This document shows positions 51,501-63,185 of a DNA stretch of 64,000 bases, in pieces (positions within the stretch are counted from its first letter, which is position 1; every line of letters starts with the position of its first letter). The position numbers and the translations under genes are program-made. Source of the DNA: Erythrocercus mccallii. Taxonomy: Eukaryota; Chordata; Aves; Passeriformes; Dicruridae. The notes beneath the pieces were generated by a model, which was not told where the DNA came from, did no database searches, and worked only from the letters and a program-made list of their open reading frames with translations. The stretch is taken from contig VZRG01000280.1 in NCBI GenBank assembly GCA_013397435.1, positions 437,654 to 501,653 of the forward strand, read 5' to 3'.

Positions 51501-52585
51501 TTGCTTTCTGAAAGTTAGCATCATTCTCACACTTCTTGTCAAGACCAGACACAGCTTTTAAATGACCAGCTACAAAATGTTTTTCTATTCACAGCAGCTG
51601 GTGACAATACTGAAAGACAACATGAAGACCCCTGTTGCACTACACAATCACTCCTTACACACTGCAAGGAGACAGTCCCCATACTGCATAGATGGAAATG
51701 GATTAAAAAAAAGAGGAATTTTTGAAGAGAAACATTTCCTGAATGAAAATGGCTATTCTTTCTATGTTATAAACAGAAAAATGAGGCATGCCAAATTTCA
51801 TGAGGTAAAATCTACTTGCAAGCAGTACTCAGATAAAATGAGATCTGAACATCTGCCCACTCTACTTGAGTAACTTTGCACAGGACAGAAACACAGATGA
51901 GCTGCTACTAACTTCATATCCCTGCAAGGCTACAATTAAATTTTTATAAAGAAAGTAATTTTTTATTTATTTTTCCTTGGGAGTAATATTTTTTCAACTT
52001 TCTGTTATTCACATTTGTATTCTTGCACTGCAGGGAACCTGAATTTAGAGATGAGAGTTCCTGTTAAAAAAAAAAAAAAAGCCTCTTTTCCGAAGATAGA
52101 GTACTTAATCAAGTGCTTAATTAATTTACCTTCCTCACCTATTTCAATTTAATGTCATCATTCTCATCTCCAGAATGACACCTGCCAGTACAGCTGTTTT
52201 ACTTGGCATTTCTGTGTGTGCTCAAGTCCTGCAAAATGAAAACAGAGTTAGAGAAGGGACACAACAGAGGGACACAAACCAGGACATTATTGGAGTTGTT
52301 CCATGCTCTGATTCCCAAGGCTACTCCATGAAAAATAAAATATTATTGCTACAATATTGAAGAAGAGACCTGGGGAAAAAAATGGCAAGGAATAGAAAGG
52401 GAAAAACTTTGCTATCTTCTTCTTTTAGAAATCTTAGAGAAAAAAAGGCAAAGGAAATTGCAAATCACCAACAAAAAAAGCAGAAGAGGCAAAGTAGGGC
52501 CAGTTTTGCCATTAGATCACCAGGAAAAGCACAAGTGAGATATGCTGCAAGACTCCTGTTTTCTACTGTACATAACACAGGGTGA

Positions 52586-52907
52586 TTATAAGAAAGGTGA
52601 TGACAAGTCTTTTACTAGGGTCTGTTGATATACAACAAGGGATCATGATTTTAAACTGAAAGAAGGTAGATTTAAACTGGATGCAAGGATGAAGCTTTTT
52701 GCAATGGAGTGGTGAGACACTGGAACAGGTTGCTCAGAGAAGTTGTGCATGCTACGCTCCTGGAAGCATTCAAGGTTAGGTTGGATGGGACTCTGAGCAA
52801 CCTGATTTAGTTGAGGATGTCCCTGCTCATTGCATGGAAGTTGGACTACATGACCTTTAAAGATCCTTTCTAACCCAAACCATTTTATGATTTTATGATT
52901 CTATGAT
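52586..52907 (+). mobile_element. CR1 LINE 3' fragment
   Basis: The copy includes CTGAAAGAAGGTAGATTTAA, GAGACACTGGAACAGGTTGC, TTCAAGGTTAGGTTGGATGG and GGACTACATGACCTTTAAAG, then the tail TTATGATTTTATGATTCTAT. The repeated TTATGAT/TCTATGAT units are the 8-base CR1 3' terminus. 5'-truncated, antisense to CDH18. Confidence 0.92.
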
Positions 52908-55757
52908 CTCTGTGGAAGCAACTGGTTATCCTTTAGGAAACACTTAGCTAAGGAACTGGTTCAGGAAATGCAAACAAAAAAACCCAAACCAAACAAACAA
53001 AAAAAACAACCTCACAGAAAAGTTATCAAGGAGATCAGTAGCACATGAAGCAGTAGGACATTACGGCAGCTTAACAGATTTAGAAAGCCAAGACAAATGT
53101 TTGAATGACAAACTGTAAAAGAACAATCTGAAAAGGCTCTCTTCAGCATTTTGGTATTTTTTCTTGGTTTATATCACCAAATGATGAAAACAGAGTGGGC
53201 TAAGCAATCTGCCCAATAAAACCAAGATCTTAACACTCAATCTCCAGTGGCTGGACCTCAGCCACCTACACATCTGCCACCTCCTGCATTCCAAATAGTT
53301 TTATGTATCTTTTGCAGTAAGAGGGCATAAATGAACGTAAGTAAACAAATTTTAAACTTCATAACCTGCTCTTCTTCCAGCTTTTCAGTACAAAATACTA
53401 TAAGGTTTATTTGGCAAATTATTTTTTAAAAGACTATCTAATATTGGAAAAATAGTAATAATTAAAAGAATTATCTATGTATGTTCTTGAGCTCTCATAA
53501 AATAAAGCACGCCTCATTCCATCAGTTACCGTAACTATGCTTATTTCAAGCAAACAGAGAGACATTCACTTTCTCACAGTGACAGCAAGAGATATGAGTT
53601 TATAACTCTGTTTACAAACATTAGGGTAATTCCTGCAGGTTTTTTGGGTTGAGGTCAGTGATTTATCTGTTCTCTCTAAAATGAGAATGGCCTCTACAAT
53701 TTCTACTAAATGCTACTGCAACATTAAGCATAGTCTGTCTACTTATTAGAACAACCCACTAACTTTGCTTATTTCTGTCTGTTCTCCAGCTTGCCTTCCT
53801 CATCCTGCATCCTTTCTTTGTTGTGTAAGGGTTTACTGATATTATAATCAAGACTAGAAACTTACACTCTAGAAATGGCTTAACTTTACCAGTTCAGATT
53901 TTATTCTTGGGCAGAAATAAAAAGTTTAAGTGATTTCCGATACCAATTACTTTATTTGAAAACATCCATGTACGGTGTCTCTTAGAAGATGCTGAATTAT
54001 CTGTATTCCTACAGATGTCCTTCATAATCTTGCAATTTGTGCAATATTTAATGAAGAATATAGTTAGTATGAACTGTCCATCTGCTTTGTATCATTAATA
54101 TTTTCTCAATTGTTCTGTTGGAGATTATGATGTAGCATCACAAATCCAATACAATACACCTAATTATAATCTCTGCTAACAGAATGATCCTAAATGATCC
54201 TCTGGAAGTCTAAAATATTTATAAAATGTGGGCACAAGGGAAAGGAAAACAGTTTAACTAACAGATGTATTTTCAGTGCTTGCTAAGGAAAGGCTGCTTA
54301 TATATTCATCAGTCCTGCCAGTGACTGACAGAGGACACTTTTAGGAAACAACTTCTGGGAATCAAATTAAACCGCTGAAATGTTGTTTTGGAAAGGGTTA
54401 TTTAAATTATTTCTTAAGTCACTTCACCCTCTATACAGAAGTTATTATTACTAGGGAGAAACAAACACTGTATGTGTTTATTCCTTTTACTTATGATTAA
54501 AGGAAAAAAACCAAATGTCTGAAACAATTTAGTACATCTTTTGACCAAGTGCTAGACAAAATAGGGTGCCATCAATGCCTTGACTTGAACTATGAGAGGC
54601 TTCATTCCTCGAGTGGCTCCAGTAATTGCAGAGGCTTACCAAAGAAACAGGCTAAAGCTCATTGTACAGAGCAGAACACAAGCACTAAATTTTGTGGTCT
54701 GCTACACACCCCTGAGCAGGGCAAGGAGTTATGTTTTAACTCATATTCCAGCTGTGCCAACAAAAAAAGCTCCTGGCAGATTAAGAAAAGCAGTAAAGTT
54801 CAGTGCTACCTTCTGTATTTTGAAGAAAATACAAGATATAGATAACAATTTAAAATAATAAGACATATATTATCAATTAAGTTTGAAGTGAGCAAGACCA
54901 TTTTTTTAAATTATTTTTCTCTAATTCTTGCCTGACATACAGCAGAGCAAGATCACTAAGATATTTGCCTTCAGCAAAGCTTAAGGTTGGAAGCTTTTCA
55001 GTCTCTGTTAGGTGCATACATTCCCCAGTCTGATATTCTTGTTTCTATACTTAGCTGGAATCCCACTGAGCAAATGGATTGTAGGTGCAAGAGCAGAAAA
55101 AAATCAGACTTTTAGTGTGAGAATTTTTCTCCCTACACTGACTGAGAGAAAAGAAAAAAGGTTTGAAGTATTAAATAATAAATATAAATCATTTCAGGGA
55201 ATCTATTTACCAGGCAAATGTGCAGCGGGTTTTAAAAAACTGTTATCTAAGGTCTACGCATAATCAACATTAACTAAACACTTACACAACATAAAAACAT
55301 TAAATATCAAGAAGTATAGGAAATAAATAAGTTACTTACAAGCTAAGTCACCTCACTCTCTTTTCAGTGTAGTTTAGTCACCGTGAAAACAGAACAAAGA
55401 AAATTAACTACCATCTGTCATCAGTATTTCTGAATTCTCAGAGCAAGGGAAAAAACCCAAAGTACATTGATGTAAAGTACACTGTAACCTCCCAAACCTT
55501 CAGGCTGTTTTTGCATTCCATGTACAGAAGCACAGGAGCCTTTAAACCCAGTGGCACTTTCGTGCCTTTTGCTATGACACTGAGATATGAACACATGGTG
55601 TAGGCAGACTTCTGACTCCATGGATAGTTTCCACCCCGTTTTCCACTCACATGGACTGGAAAACCTGTGATTTACAACACTCTTATAGAAATTCAGGCAA
55701 TGGTCTACAAAAACTTTCTTTGAAATTACTCAAACCAAACGTATTTCTGATCAAGTG
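52908..55757. other. Intronic sequence between two CR1 copies
   Basis: Mostly AT-rich. An A/C-rich tract follows the CR1 tail at 52971-53011. At 54549-54858 two overlapping plus-strand frames stay open together, discussed as an observation. No gene recognised. Confidence 0.65.
52971..53011 (+). repeat. A/C-rich low complexity
   Basis: CAAA, CCAAA and AAACCC units about 65 bases after a CR1 tail. Confidence 0.8.
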
Positions 55758-56700
55758 TTTTGCCTTGAGGTACTCAATGACTTCTGTGCCTCAGTCTTTT
55801 TTGGAAAACTAGTCTTGAGGAATCACAGGCCTCTTTGTCCAGTGGCAAAGTCTGGAGTAAGGAAGATATTGATTGAGGAGAATCATATTAGGGAATTTTT
55901 AAATAATCTGAACACACATAAGCCCATGAAGCCTGACTGAAAGTACTGTGGGAATTGACTGATGCCATTGTGTGGCAATCAGAAGAGGTTCTTGAAGACT
56001 GAAAGAAAGAAAATATCACTACTATATTCAAGAGGGACAAGAGGAAAAATTCAGGAATCTACAGGTTGATAAACCTCACTTCTACCACTGGGATGGTGAT
56101 AGAGCATCTAATGCTGGACAATATTTCCAGAAGCATGAAAGACAAGAAAATTATCAGGAGAAGTCAGCATGGATTTATGAAGTGGAAATTGTGTTAACCA
56201 ATTCTCTCCAATAATGAGGAGATTAGCTTGATAGTTGAGGGAAGAGCAGTGGGTGTTGATTACCTCATCATCATCAGGGAAGCTTTTGACACTCCTGTAA
56301 TATCTTCACAGACAAGCTGATGAAGTATGGGTTATGTAAGTGCAGTGAGGTGGATTGAAAACTGGCTGATGGGCCAGGCAGAGAGGGCTGTGGTAAGCAG
56401 TACAAAGTCCAGCTGGAAGACAGTGCTGTACCCCAGGTGTCAGTAATGGGGCCAGTACTATTTACGTCTTCATAAATTAACTGAAAAATGGGACACAGTC
56501 CACTCTTCTGGGGATTGCAGATGATATAAAATCAGAGCTGGGTTGGAGGAGTGAGAGATTAACCAGATGGTTGTGCTGCCACTCAGTAGGATGTCAACAG
56601 GCAGGAGAAATGGGTAGAGAGTAATGTCAGGAATTTCAGCAAGAAAAAATGTCAAGTCCTGCAACTGGGGAGGAATATGTTCACGCAAATGACAGAGCAT
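55758..56700 (+). mobile_element. CR1 LINE internal ORF2 fragment, lacking the 3' tail
   Basis: This is a degraded part of the CR1 reverse-transcriptase frame. It begins near TTGCCTTGAGGTACTCAATG, passes AGTCAGCATGGATTTATGAA (the conserved QHGF region), GAAAACTGGCTGATGGGCCA, and CAGTAATGGGGCCAGTACTA, and ends near AATATGTTCACGCAAATGAC. Stop codons and frameshifts occur throughout, so it is a pseudogene. Unlike most CR1 copies it has no 3' UTR or tail, which suggests later deletion. Confidence 0.85.
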
Positions 56701-58782
56701 TCAGAAAAAAAAATATTTAATGCCCAATTCCCAAGGTAGGTGCATAGAAGTATGACGTATGCTAGAAGTATGCTAGATAGTCTCCTGTATAGTCAACTGT
56801 TACCATGCTTGAATTCAAACACTGGTAAGTAATCTTGGTTTCTGCTGTTCCATGAGATTTTTGTCACATATTGAAAGTTTACAAGTGACCGAAATCCCTC
56901 TGGAAATGAATGCTAATGAATATAATGATTCATGCAATGACATGACTTAGCTTTACCCTTCAAGAGCCAGTTGACAGACCAAGCATATGCATTCTCTTGA
57001 TACAGAAATTGTAAACTAAATGTGCACCCTAGCAGGGAATTCCAGGGACTTGTCCACAGTAAAGTCTTCTATATAGCTCTGACGATGCAAACCGTTAGTG
57101 AAAAATAGACTAAATGGCTGATTTCTGTATATCAAAGGTTTTAGACCTTCAAGAAAATGTTTCACCAGGAAAGGGATAGGTGAACAGTTTTGACATTTAC
57201 AGTACAGTTAGAGAGTAAGACAATCAAAATGCTCCAATTTCTCTGTGTAAGTTCTTCAGAATTAAGCATCCTAACACAGTTCAGGCTGGTGTTCTCAGCA
57301 GTAATGCCACTAAATAAGCACAAACTGGTAATTTCTTCATCAACTTTTTTACACATTTTCATATATCATGAACACTTGCAGATTTTTCCTGCGCTCCTGT
57401 TAGTTTACTTTCACATTATGTTGAGGGAGGGGTGATCTCAGCATGTAATACATCTGATCCCAATGAAATATTGTCATTCAGTTATTCTACAGAGATCTTT
57501 GTAGCACATAATTTTAAAGTACAGATTGTTATACAGTGTTAACTCATATGCAATGATATGTAAGAGGGCATCAAGTGTGCTTTGTAAATTACCTTACAAA
57601 ATGTTTTGAGTAAGTGTAATTTGAGATTTAAGACAAGCAGAAACAGTATAAGTCTGACTGCCATTTTGACAGCATAGATATAATTCAGCTCAAGAACTGA
57701 GCAACAAATAATTTGCTGCAAGTCTTGTGCAGCAAGGATAGCTGCAACACCTCTCACTTCAGCCTAAAAATGTTTTAAACTGTGTGGTCTAGACTGTTTT
57801 GAGTGCTATAGACATATGCTAGCACTTGAATTTACCTTAACTTTTCTTTAGTTGAGTTTGATTAGCAGCAACTGGATAACAAACTAGCCCTTACCAAAGT
57901 GTGTCTAAAATCTACAAACTGGATCCTGGAACAGCTTAACAAGAACCCCCAACCACAGATTTCTTCCTAGTTCTCTGGGGTTGTAGTGAGGATGGATATA
58001 GAAAGTTGATACTACAGGGCCAATGGAAGCAGGAGCATCTTCTGCTGACTGCTGTTGACCTTGAGGAATCTCTGGGACACAGTAAGATTTTCAGGTACAC
58101 ACTTAAGCCTCTAGATTTATAGAAGTAAAACTGCGATGGATTTTGTATTGAGGTTTGACATCTAGATATTTTAGAGCAAATAATAGAATTATATATGGCA
58201 GTAAAGGTTTAAATCAGCTGCAAATATTAGTCTTTTACTCTAATCTCTACTTTCCTTAAAACAAGATTTACTTCAAAGAATTCAGAAAAAGGTAAACAAA
58301 GGCTTATTAATGGGCATAGTCAAAACTGGCTTTCTAAACCTCTTTCAATCTCAAATGCACAATTCTCTGTTGAGAGAAACATTTCTACAGAAAAAGTCAA
58401 TCTGTTACACAAAAATTAAATATTATCATTTTTGTCTATATAGCAGGAAAAAATCTTTTTATAAAATGTTCTTCAATGGTGTAAAATTTTCGAAGATCTT
58501 AGTGTAAATCCACAAACCATGTGATTACAATATCAACATTCTACTTTTGCAAAAGCTGCAATGCAGAAATAAAGGACTGCTCATATCAATTCAGGATTGA
58601 AAAATTAGGGGACAAGTTTTAAAATAATTCAAGATTATTTCAATAAAGACTATTTAGATAATAACTAAGCAACATTATATAATGTAAAATTAAAAATGCT
58701 TTCCTGTTGCTAAAAAAGACCATCTGCAAGAACAGTTAACAAACAAGGGTAGTTAACTGGGATAGTTAACTAAATACAAGTA

Positions 58783-58850
58783 GTCATTAAAACTAATGTC
58801 ATTAAAACTAACTCTTAGTTACTAGTCATTTATCATTAAAACTAACTCTT
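58783..58850 (+). repeat. Local repeat of TCATTAAAACTAA (three copies)
   Basis: Copies start at 58783, 58798 and 58833. The first two are directly adjacent (15-base period). The third is separated by about 20 bases but shares a longer match, running into ACTCTT, with the second. Confidence 0.85.
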
Positions 58851-59144
58851 GGTCCTGCTTTCTTTCTTTTTCCTTGTTGTTTTATACTGTTGCACATGTT
58901 TCCATGAAACTGTAATTTGCACTAATTTTCCAGTGTTTTCCATGCAGTCCTAAAATCACATGAAAAATAAAGACCTGCAAGGGAGATCTTCAGTGACTTG
59001 ACATGGTCTTCAATGGCTGTCACCATTTTAATCTTGTTGACGTGAAAAAGTAAAAGCTCTTGTTTTACAGCTTCTATGGTGCTTAGAAGAGAGATATCTA
59101 CATAGGTACCCCATATAATTAAAGTATACATTAAAACAAACAGA

Positions 59145-59168
59145 CACACACACACACACACACACACA
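59145..59168 (+). repeat. (CA)12 microsatellite
   Basis: Twelve uninterrupted CA units followed by an A-run and a short C-run. Confidence 0.95.
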
Positions 59169-60917
59169 AAAAAAGGTCCCCCCCAAATGAAACAAAAAAC
59201 CCACTACCCTGCAAAATTTGTTAATTTACCTCTATATTATTTATCAATTCACAATTCTTCAGTTGATTTTTAAGTTATCAGGCAGGGACTGTTATTCCCT
59301 TCTTGAGTATTTTAACTCCATCAACAGTTTACACCCAAGCCTAAAAAAATAAAACATACAAAGTTTGCTCGACCTTCTCTTACAGTCTAGGTGAATCTCT
59401 CCATAACATGATTCTCTATCATTGAAAATCATCATATATTCTATTTCAAGTCCCAGGGTTTAGCCTTATAGCTCAACAGAATAAAAAAACCCTTCAATCC
59501 TAGTTTCCCTCATAGGGCAGATTCTAAAGGCATTCCCTGTTTCTACCAGAAGCGTAATTCTCTCTAATCTAGAAAACCATTCCTTTCCTTCAGCTTACAT
59601 CCCTGTCAGAGCCAGACATACCTGTCTCCCAGTATAACTCAAAGATAAGTGCCCTGGAATTGTACAGCCAGATTTTTACATTTGCGACTGAAATTGCTCA
59701 GGAAAAAGACTTGACATTCTTTTTGCAAAAGCCAGAGAGGCTGCTGGTTCACACAGCATGAAGCTGACTCGGGCTCAATGAGAAAATCATGTGCCAATTT
59801 CAAAATCTTCCCAATCATCGACTAACTCCTCCTCTCCACCCCACCCTCACCTTACTGCAAAGTAGTTGAGTCAATCAGTCAAGTTTAGTATTTGTGAAAC
59901 CACCATTTTGTAAAAAGTTATTAGAGGATGCTCAGGTATACCACACCCTGGCTATCATGTCTGAAAGTCATTAGCCTGTAATGCTTTAAGCAAAATAGTG
60001 CAAACTGAAAAATTCAGAATTTGTAAGAATAAAACTGTAAAAAATAGTTATGGCATTCTGCTTAATGTTAGAATATCCTTTCAATATGTATAATTATAAG
60101 ATTATTTTTGTTTCATCTATGTTTAGATTATATTCATCCCATTGAGAGCATGTTCTAAGAAAATTTCTATTCACTCGTGGAACTTATTTTCATTGGCTTC
60201 AATGTATTTATTTCCTCTCAACTGTATCATTACTTTCATGTAACTGTCAACTGAATATGTTCAAATTTGTAATTTTAGGATGTACTGTAAGGAAATCTGT
60301 GAATAGGACAACTTCCCAGCAGATTTTTTAACTGACAGCTAATGGGAAGTAAAATATAGCTACAGTCTGATCCTCTGTCCTGTACAAAGTCCTACAATAA
60401 ATCTCACAGAAGAGACATCTCTCTTAGTCCATCTCTAGGTAGAAAACAACAACACCACAGCTATTAATATGTCCCTGACTATAATTTTTACAATTTTGAC
60501 AGTCAAGCCTCTAAGGATTATCAAGATGCTGCTGAAGTTGAAGTTAACAGCATACAAAAAATTTATGTCTCCACTATTTCAGTATCAAGAATTATCAATA
60601 AATTTCTATAAATACCTATTTCTTTTAACTGGCATAAATAACACTTATACTCCTTTATTGACATAATGTAAGTACATATGCTTGCTCACATACTTTAGGC
60701 ACATTAAAATAAATAAAGTTTTATTTACAAAACTGTGAAAGACTGGAGACTAAGTACAATACAATCATTAAAGAGAAACAATCATATTTTGTTCTTCATA
60801 TAGAGATAAACCTCTGGTTTTTAGTTATATATTTCCTTAGAGCCCAAAAGTCTTGGCAAATAAACAGCCTTGGAATATTTTGTCCAGATAAGAGTACATT
60901 ACTCAGTTCAATGGATT

Positions 60918-61036
60918 AAAAAAAAACAAAAACAAAAACAAAAACAACCCAACAACAACAAAAAAACCCAAACAAACAAACAAAAAAAACCCAAAAACCA
61001 AAAAACAATAAACCACAACAAACCAACCAAAAAACC
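60918..61036 (+). repeat. A/C-rich low complexity, (CAAAAA)n and (CAAA)n
   Basis: About 120 bases made almost only of A and C, with CAAAAA units first, then CAA and CAAA units and several AAACCC junctions. Confidence 0.9.
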
Positions 61037-61829
61037 TCAATGCCTCCATTAAAATCCATATCAGCCTTAATTACCACTGGGGGTTTATTTATTTATATCC
61101 TCAGATATTCAGATATTTTTACTAGAAGTAGAATACACTTCTACTGCTAGAAATATTAGTGACTAAGAATGCTAACTGCAAATTCACTTTCAGGTTAACC
61201 AGGAACATTTTTGTTATTTCTTTCTGTTTAAATAGTGCAGTGAAATGATAAAGTGATATTAAAGTCCTGGCTCTACTTCTAATAAAGTCATATATTATTT
61301 TAATAAGAGTGCAGGAAATGGTTTTCACTTAATGATGTTGTGATGTAACAAAGATATTTGTCATGCAAAAAGCTATATTGATCTTTTAGCAACTGTGAAA
61401 AATCAAAACATGGTCAAAAAGCCACCACTGTATGATTGGTTTTTGTTCCTTTTATTTGTGGATCCATCATAAATAATGAACAAATGTTGAATTTTTTTGA
61501 CAGTAGAATTCAATTCAGATAAAGTCGGAAGCATCTTCACTGTTTATCCTGATACTTCTGCATAGCCTTTTTCTGAAAATAAGAAGGTAAAACTCACAAG
61601 CTCTTAACAGGAGCTGTTCCATATGCTTTTTGTTATTTGTGCCAGAAACAAACTGACAATGCTGCATTTCAGTTTCTATCTGGTTTCTCAGAAATATAGC
61701 AAGTTTTACATTCAAACAATAAAGGAAATTTTAAGATTAAAAGTTAGGTACTTTAAATATTTTTTATATTTATGACCCTTTGTTCTGTTTTTTTTAATGA
61801 TGTATTTTATTTTAAGCAGTAATTATAGA

Positions 61830-63185
61830 GCAGTAGAATTACATAGTCTCACAGGATCTCTTTTCAAAGTGAGGACAAGGAGATCAGGTTATTCGGTACT
61901 CGTCCAGTCAGCTTTAGCATTTCTTTAAAATGGAGATTTGACACCACACTGGGAATCCCATTCCACTATTTGATTGCTCTTATTCTATTTATGTTTTTCT
62001 GACCAAAATTTCCATGCACCAGCTGTATCCATTGTATTTTGCTATATTGTCATGCACCATTAAGAATACATCTTCATCTTCATCTTCTCTGTACGCTGTC
62101 ATTTAGTAGCTGAAGAGAGCAGTAAGATCCTCCCTGCAGTTTATCTTCTTAAGACTATACAAACCCAGCTCTCTTAACCTCTCCTCATTCATCATGTACT
62201 CCAATCCTCCCCACCATCTCAGTAGCTTCTTGTTGAGTTTGCTCAAAGACGTCAATGTATTTTATGTAAATGGGGTGCTCAAACTGCACACAGTACTCCA
62301 GATGCAGTCCCACAAGTGCTTAATAGAGGAGGAGGTTTACTCCTCTCAGGCTACTTGCTTCTTTCTTACTAAAATTTTGCAGAATGCAGTTGGCTTTCTT
62401 TTCCTGGCTTTCTTTATCAAGACCTGCTCATGACCTTCTCTGCAAAGATGTTTTCTGCCCTGCTGGCACCAAGCCCATACTGCTGCATGGCAAATTATTC
62501 CAACCTAGATGCAAGACTCAGCATTCACCTTTGTTGAAATTCATGAACTTTCTATAAGCTTGACCTTTTTCATGTCCTTTGTCATTAAATCCTCTGCCCC
62601 ACTGAGCAATGGGCCCAGTTTCCCTAGGCTGCCTTTTGCTGCCAATGTACTCATAAAAGTCAACCTTGTTTCTTTTATACTTCTTGATCCAACTGAGCTA
62701 GTGCTTTCCTAACCTCACCTCTACACGCTCGGGCAATGCGTCTGTCAGAAATAACCGGGAAAGCCATCACAAATTCTACCTTCTCTGTACATTCTAGCAT
62801 TGCTTATCTTCAGTCAAGATTCTGTGGTTCACCTTTTTAGGTCCTTTGCAATACCTGTGTGGCTTCTTTCTGCATACTGGCATAGACCACTCTAACTGAT
62901 AGCATTGTCCTTGAAGGTCAATCAGCTCCCCATGGCACTTCTGTTCTCCAGTTCAGACTTTATGGGATCCTGCCAAGAAGATTCCTGAACAAGTCAAAGT
63001 TGTTTCTCCCCAAGTCCATGTGAGTCTATTTGCCTTGGTAATTTTGGTTTCTTCAGAATTTTAAACTTTACAGTCTTGTGGTCACTGCAATTAATGGACC
63101 TTCCTATCTTTTTGTTTTGATGCCTCAAATGTTTTGTAACTCTCACAGAAGCTAAGCTAACCAAGAGGTCAACTTTGGGAGAAAA
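61830..63185 (-). mobile_element. Long CR1 LINE copy, minus orientation (about 1.35 kb)
   Basis: On the minus strand this runs from the middle of CR1 ORF2 to the 3' tail. Plus-strand landmarks, which are the reverse of the element, are ATAGTCTCACAGGATCTC (tail, 61845), the CTCTTAACCTCTCCTCATTC section (62172), CACAGTACTCCAGATGCAGT (62288), AGAATGCAGTTGGCTTTC (62381) and GTGGTCACTGCAATTAATGG (63078). Frames are broken throughout. It lies in the same sense as CDH18. The 63185 limit is where recognisable similarity stops. Confidence 0.85.

Larger units (their letters stand above)
43022..52585. other. AT-rich intronic sequence without recognised genes
   Basis: Holds a T15 run (43677-43691), a perfect quasi-palindrome (44570-44590), a (CAAA)n tract (45236-45306), a 17-base tandem pair (45474-45507) and an A15 run (52066-52080). 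Frames of 103 and 107 codons (51562-51873 and 44214-44537, both +) show no domain or motif. Confidence 0.7.
56701..61829. other. AT-rich intronic sequence without recognised genes
   Basis: Contains local repeats of TCATTAAAACTAA (58783-58850), a (CA)12 microsatellite (59145-59168) and a long A/C-rich tract (60918-61036). No gene recognised. Confidence 0.7.

Noticed and set aside
51562..51873. 103-codon plus frame
   Set aside because: Somewhat protein-like but no recognisable family, and no supporting signals around it.
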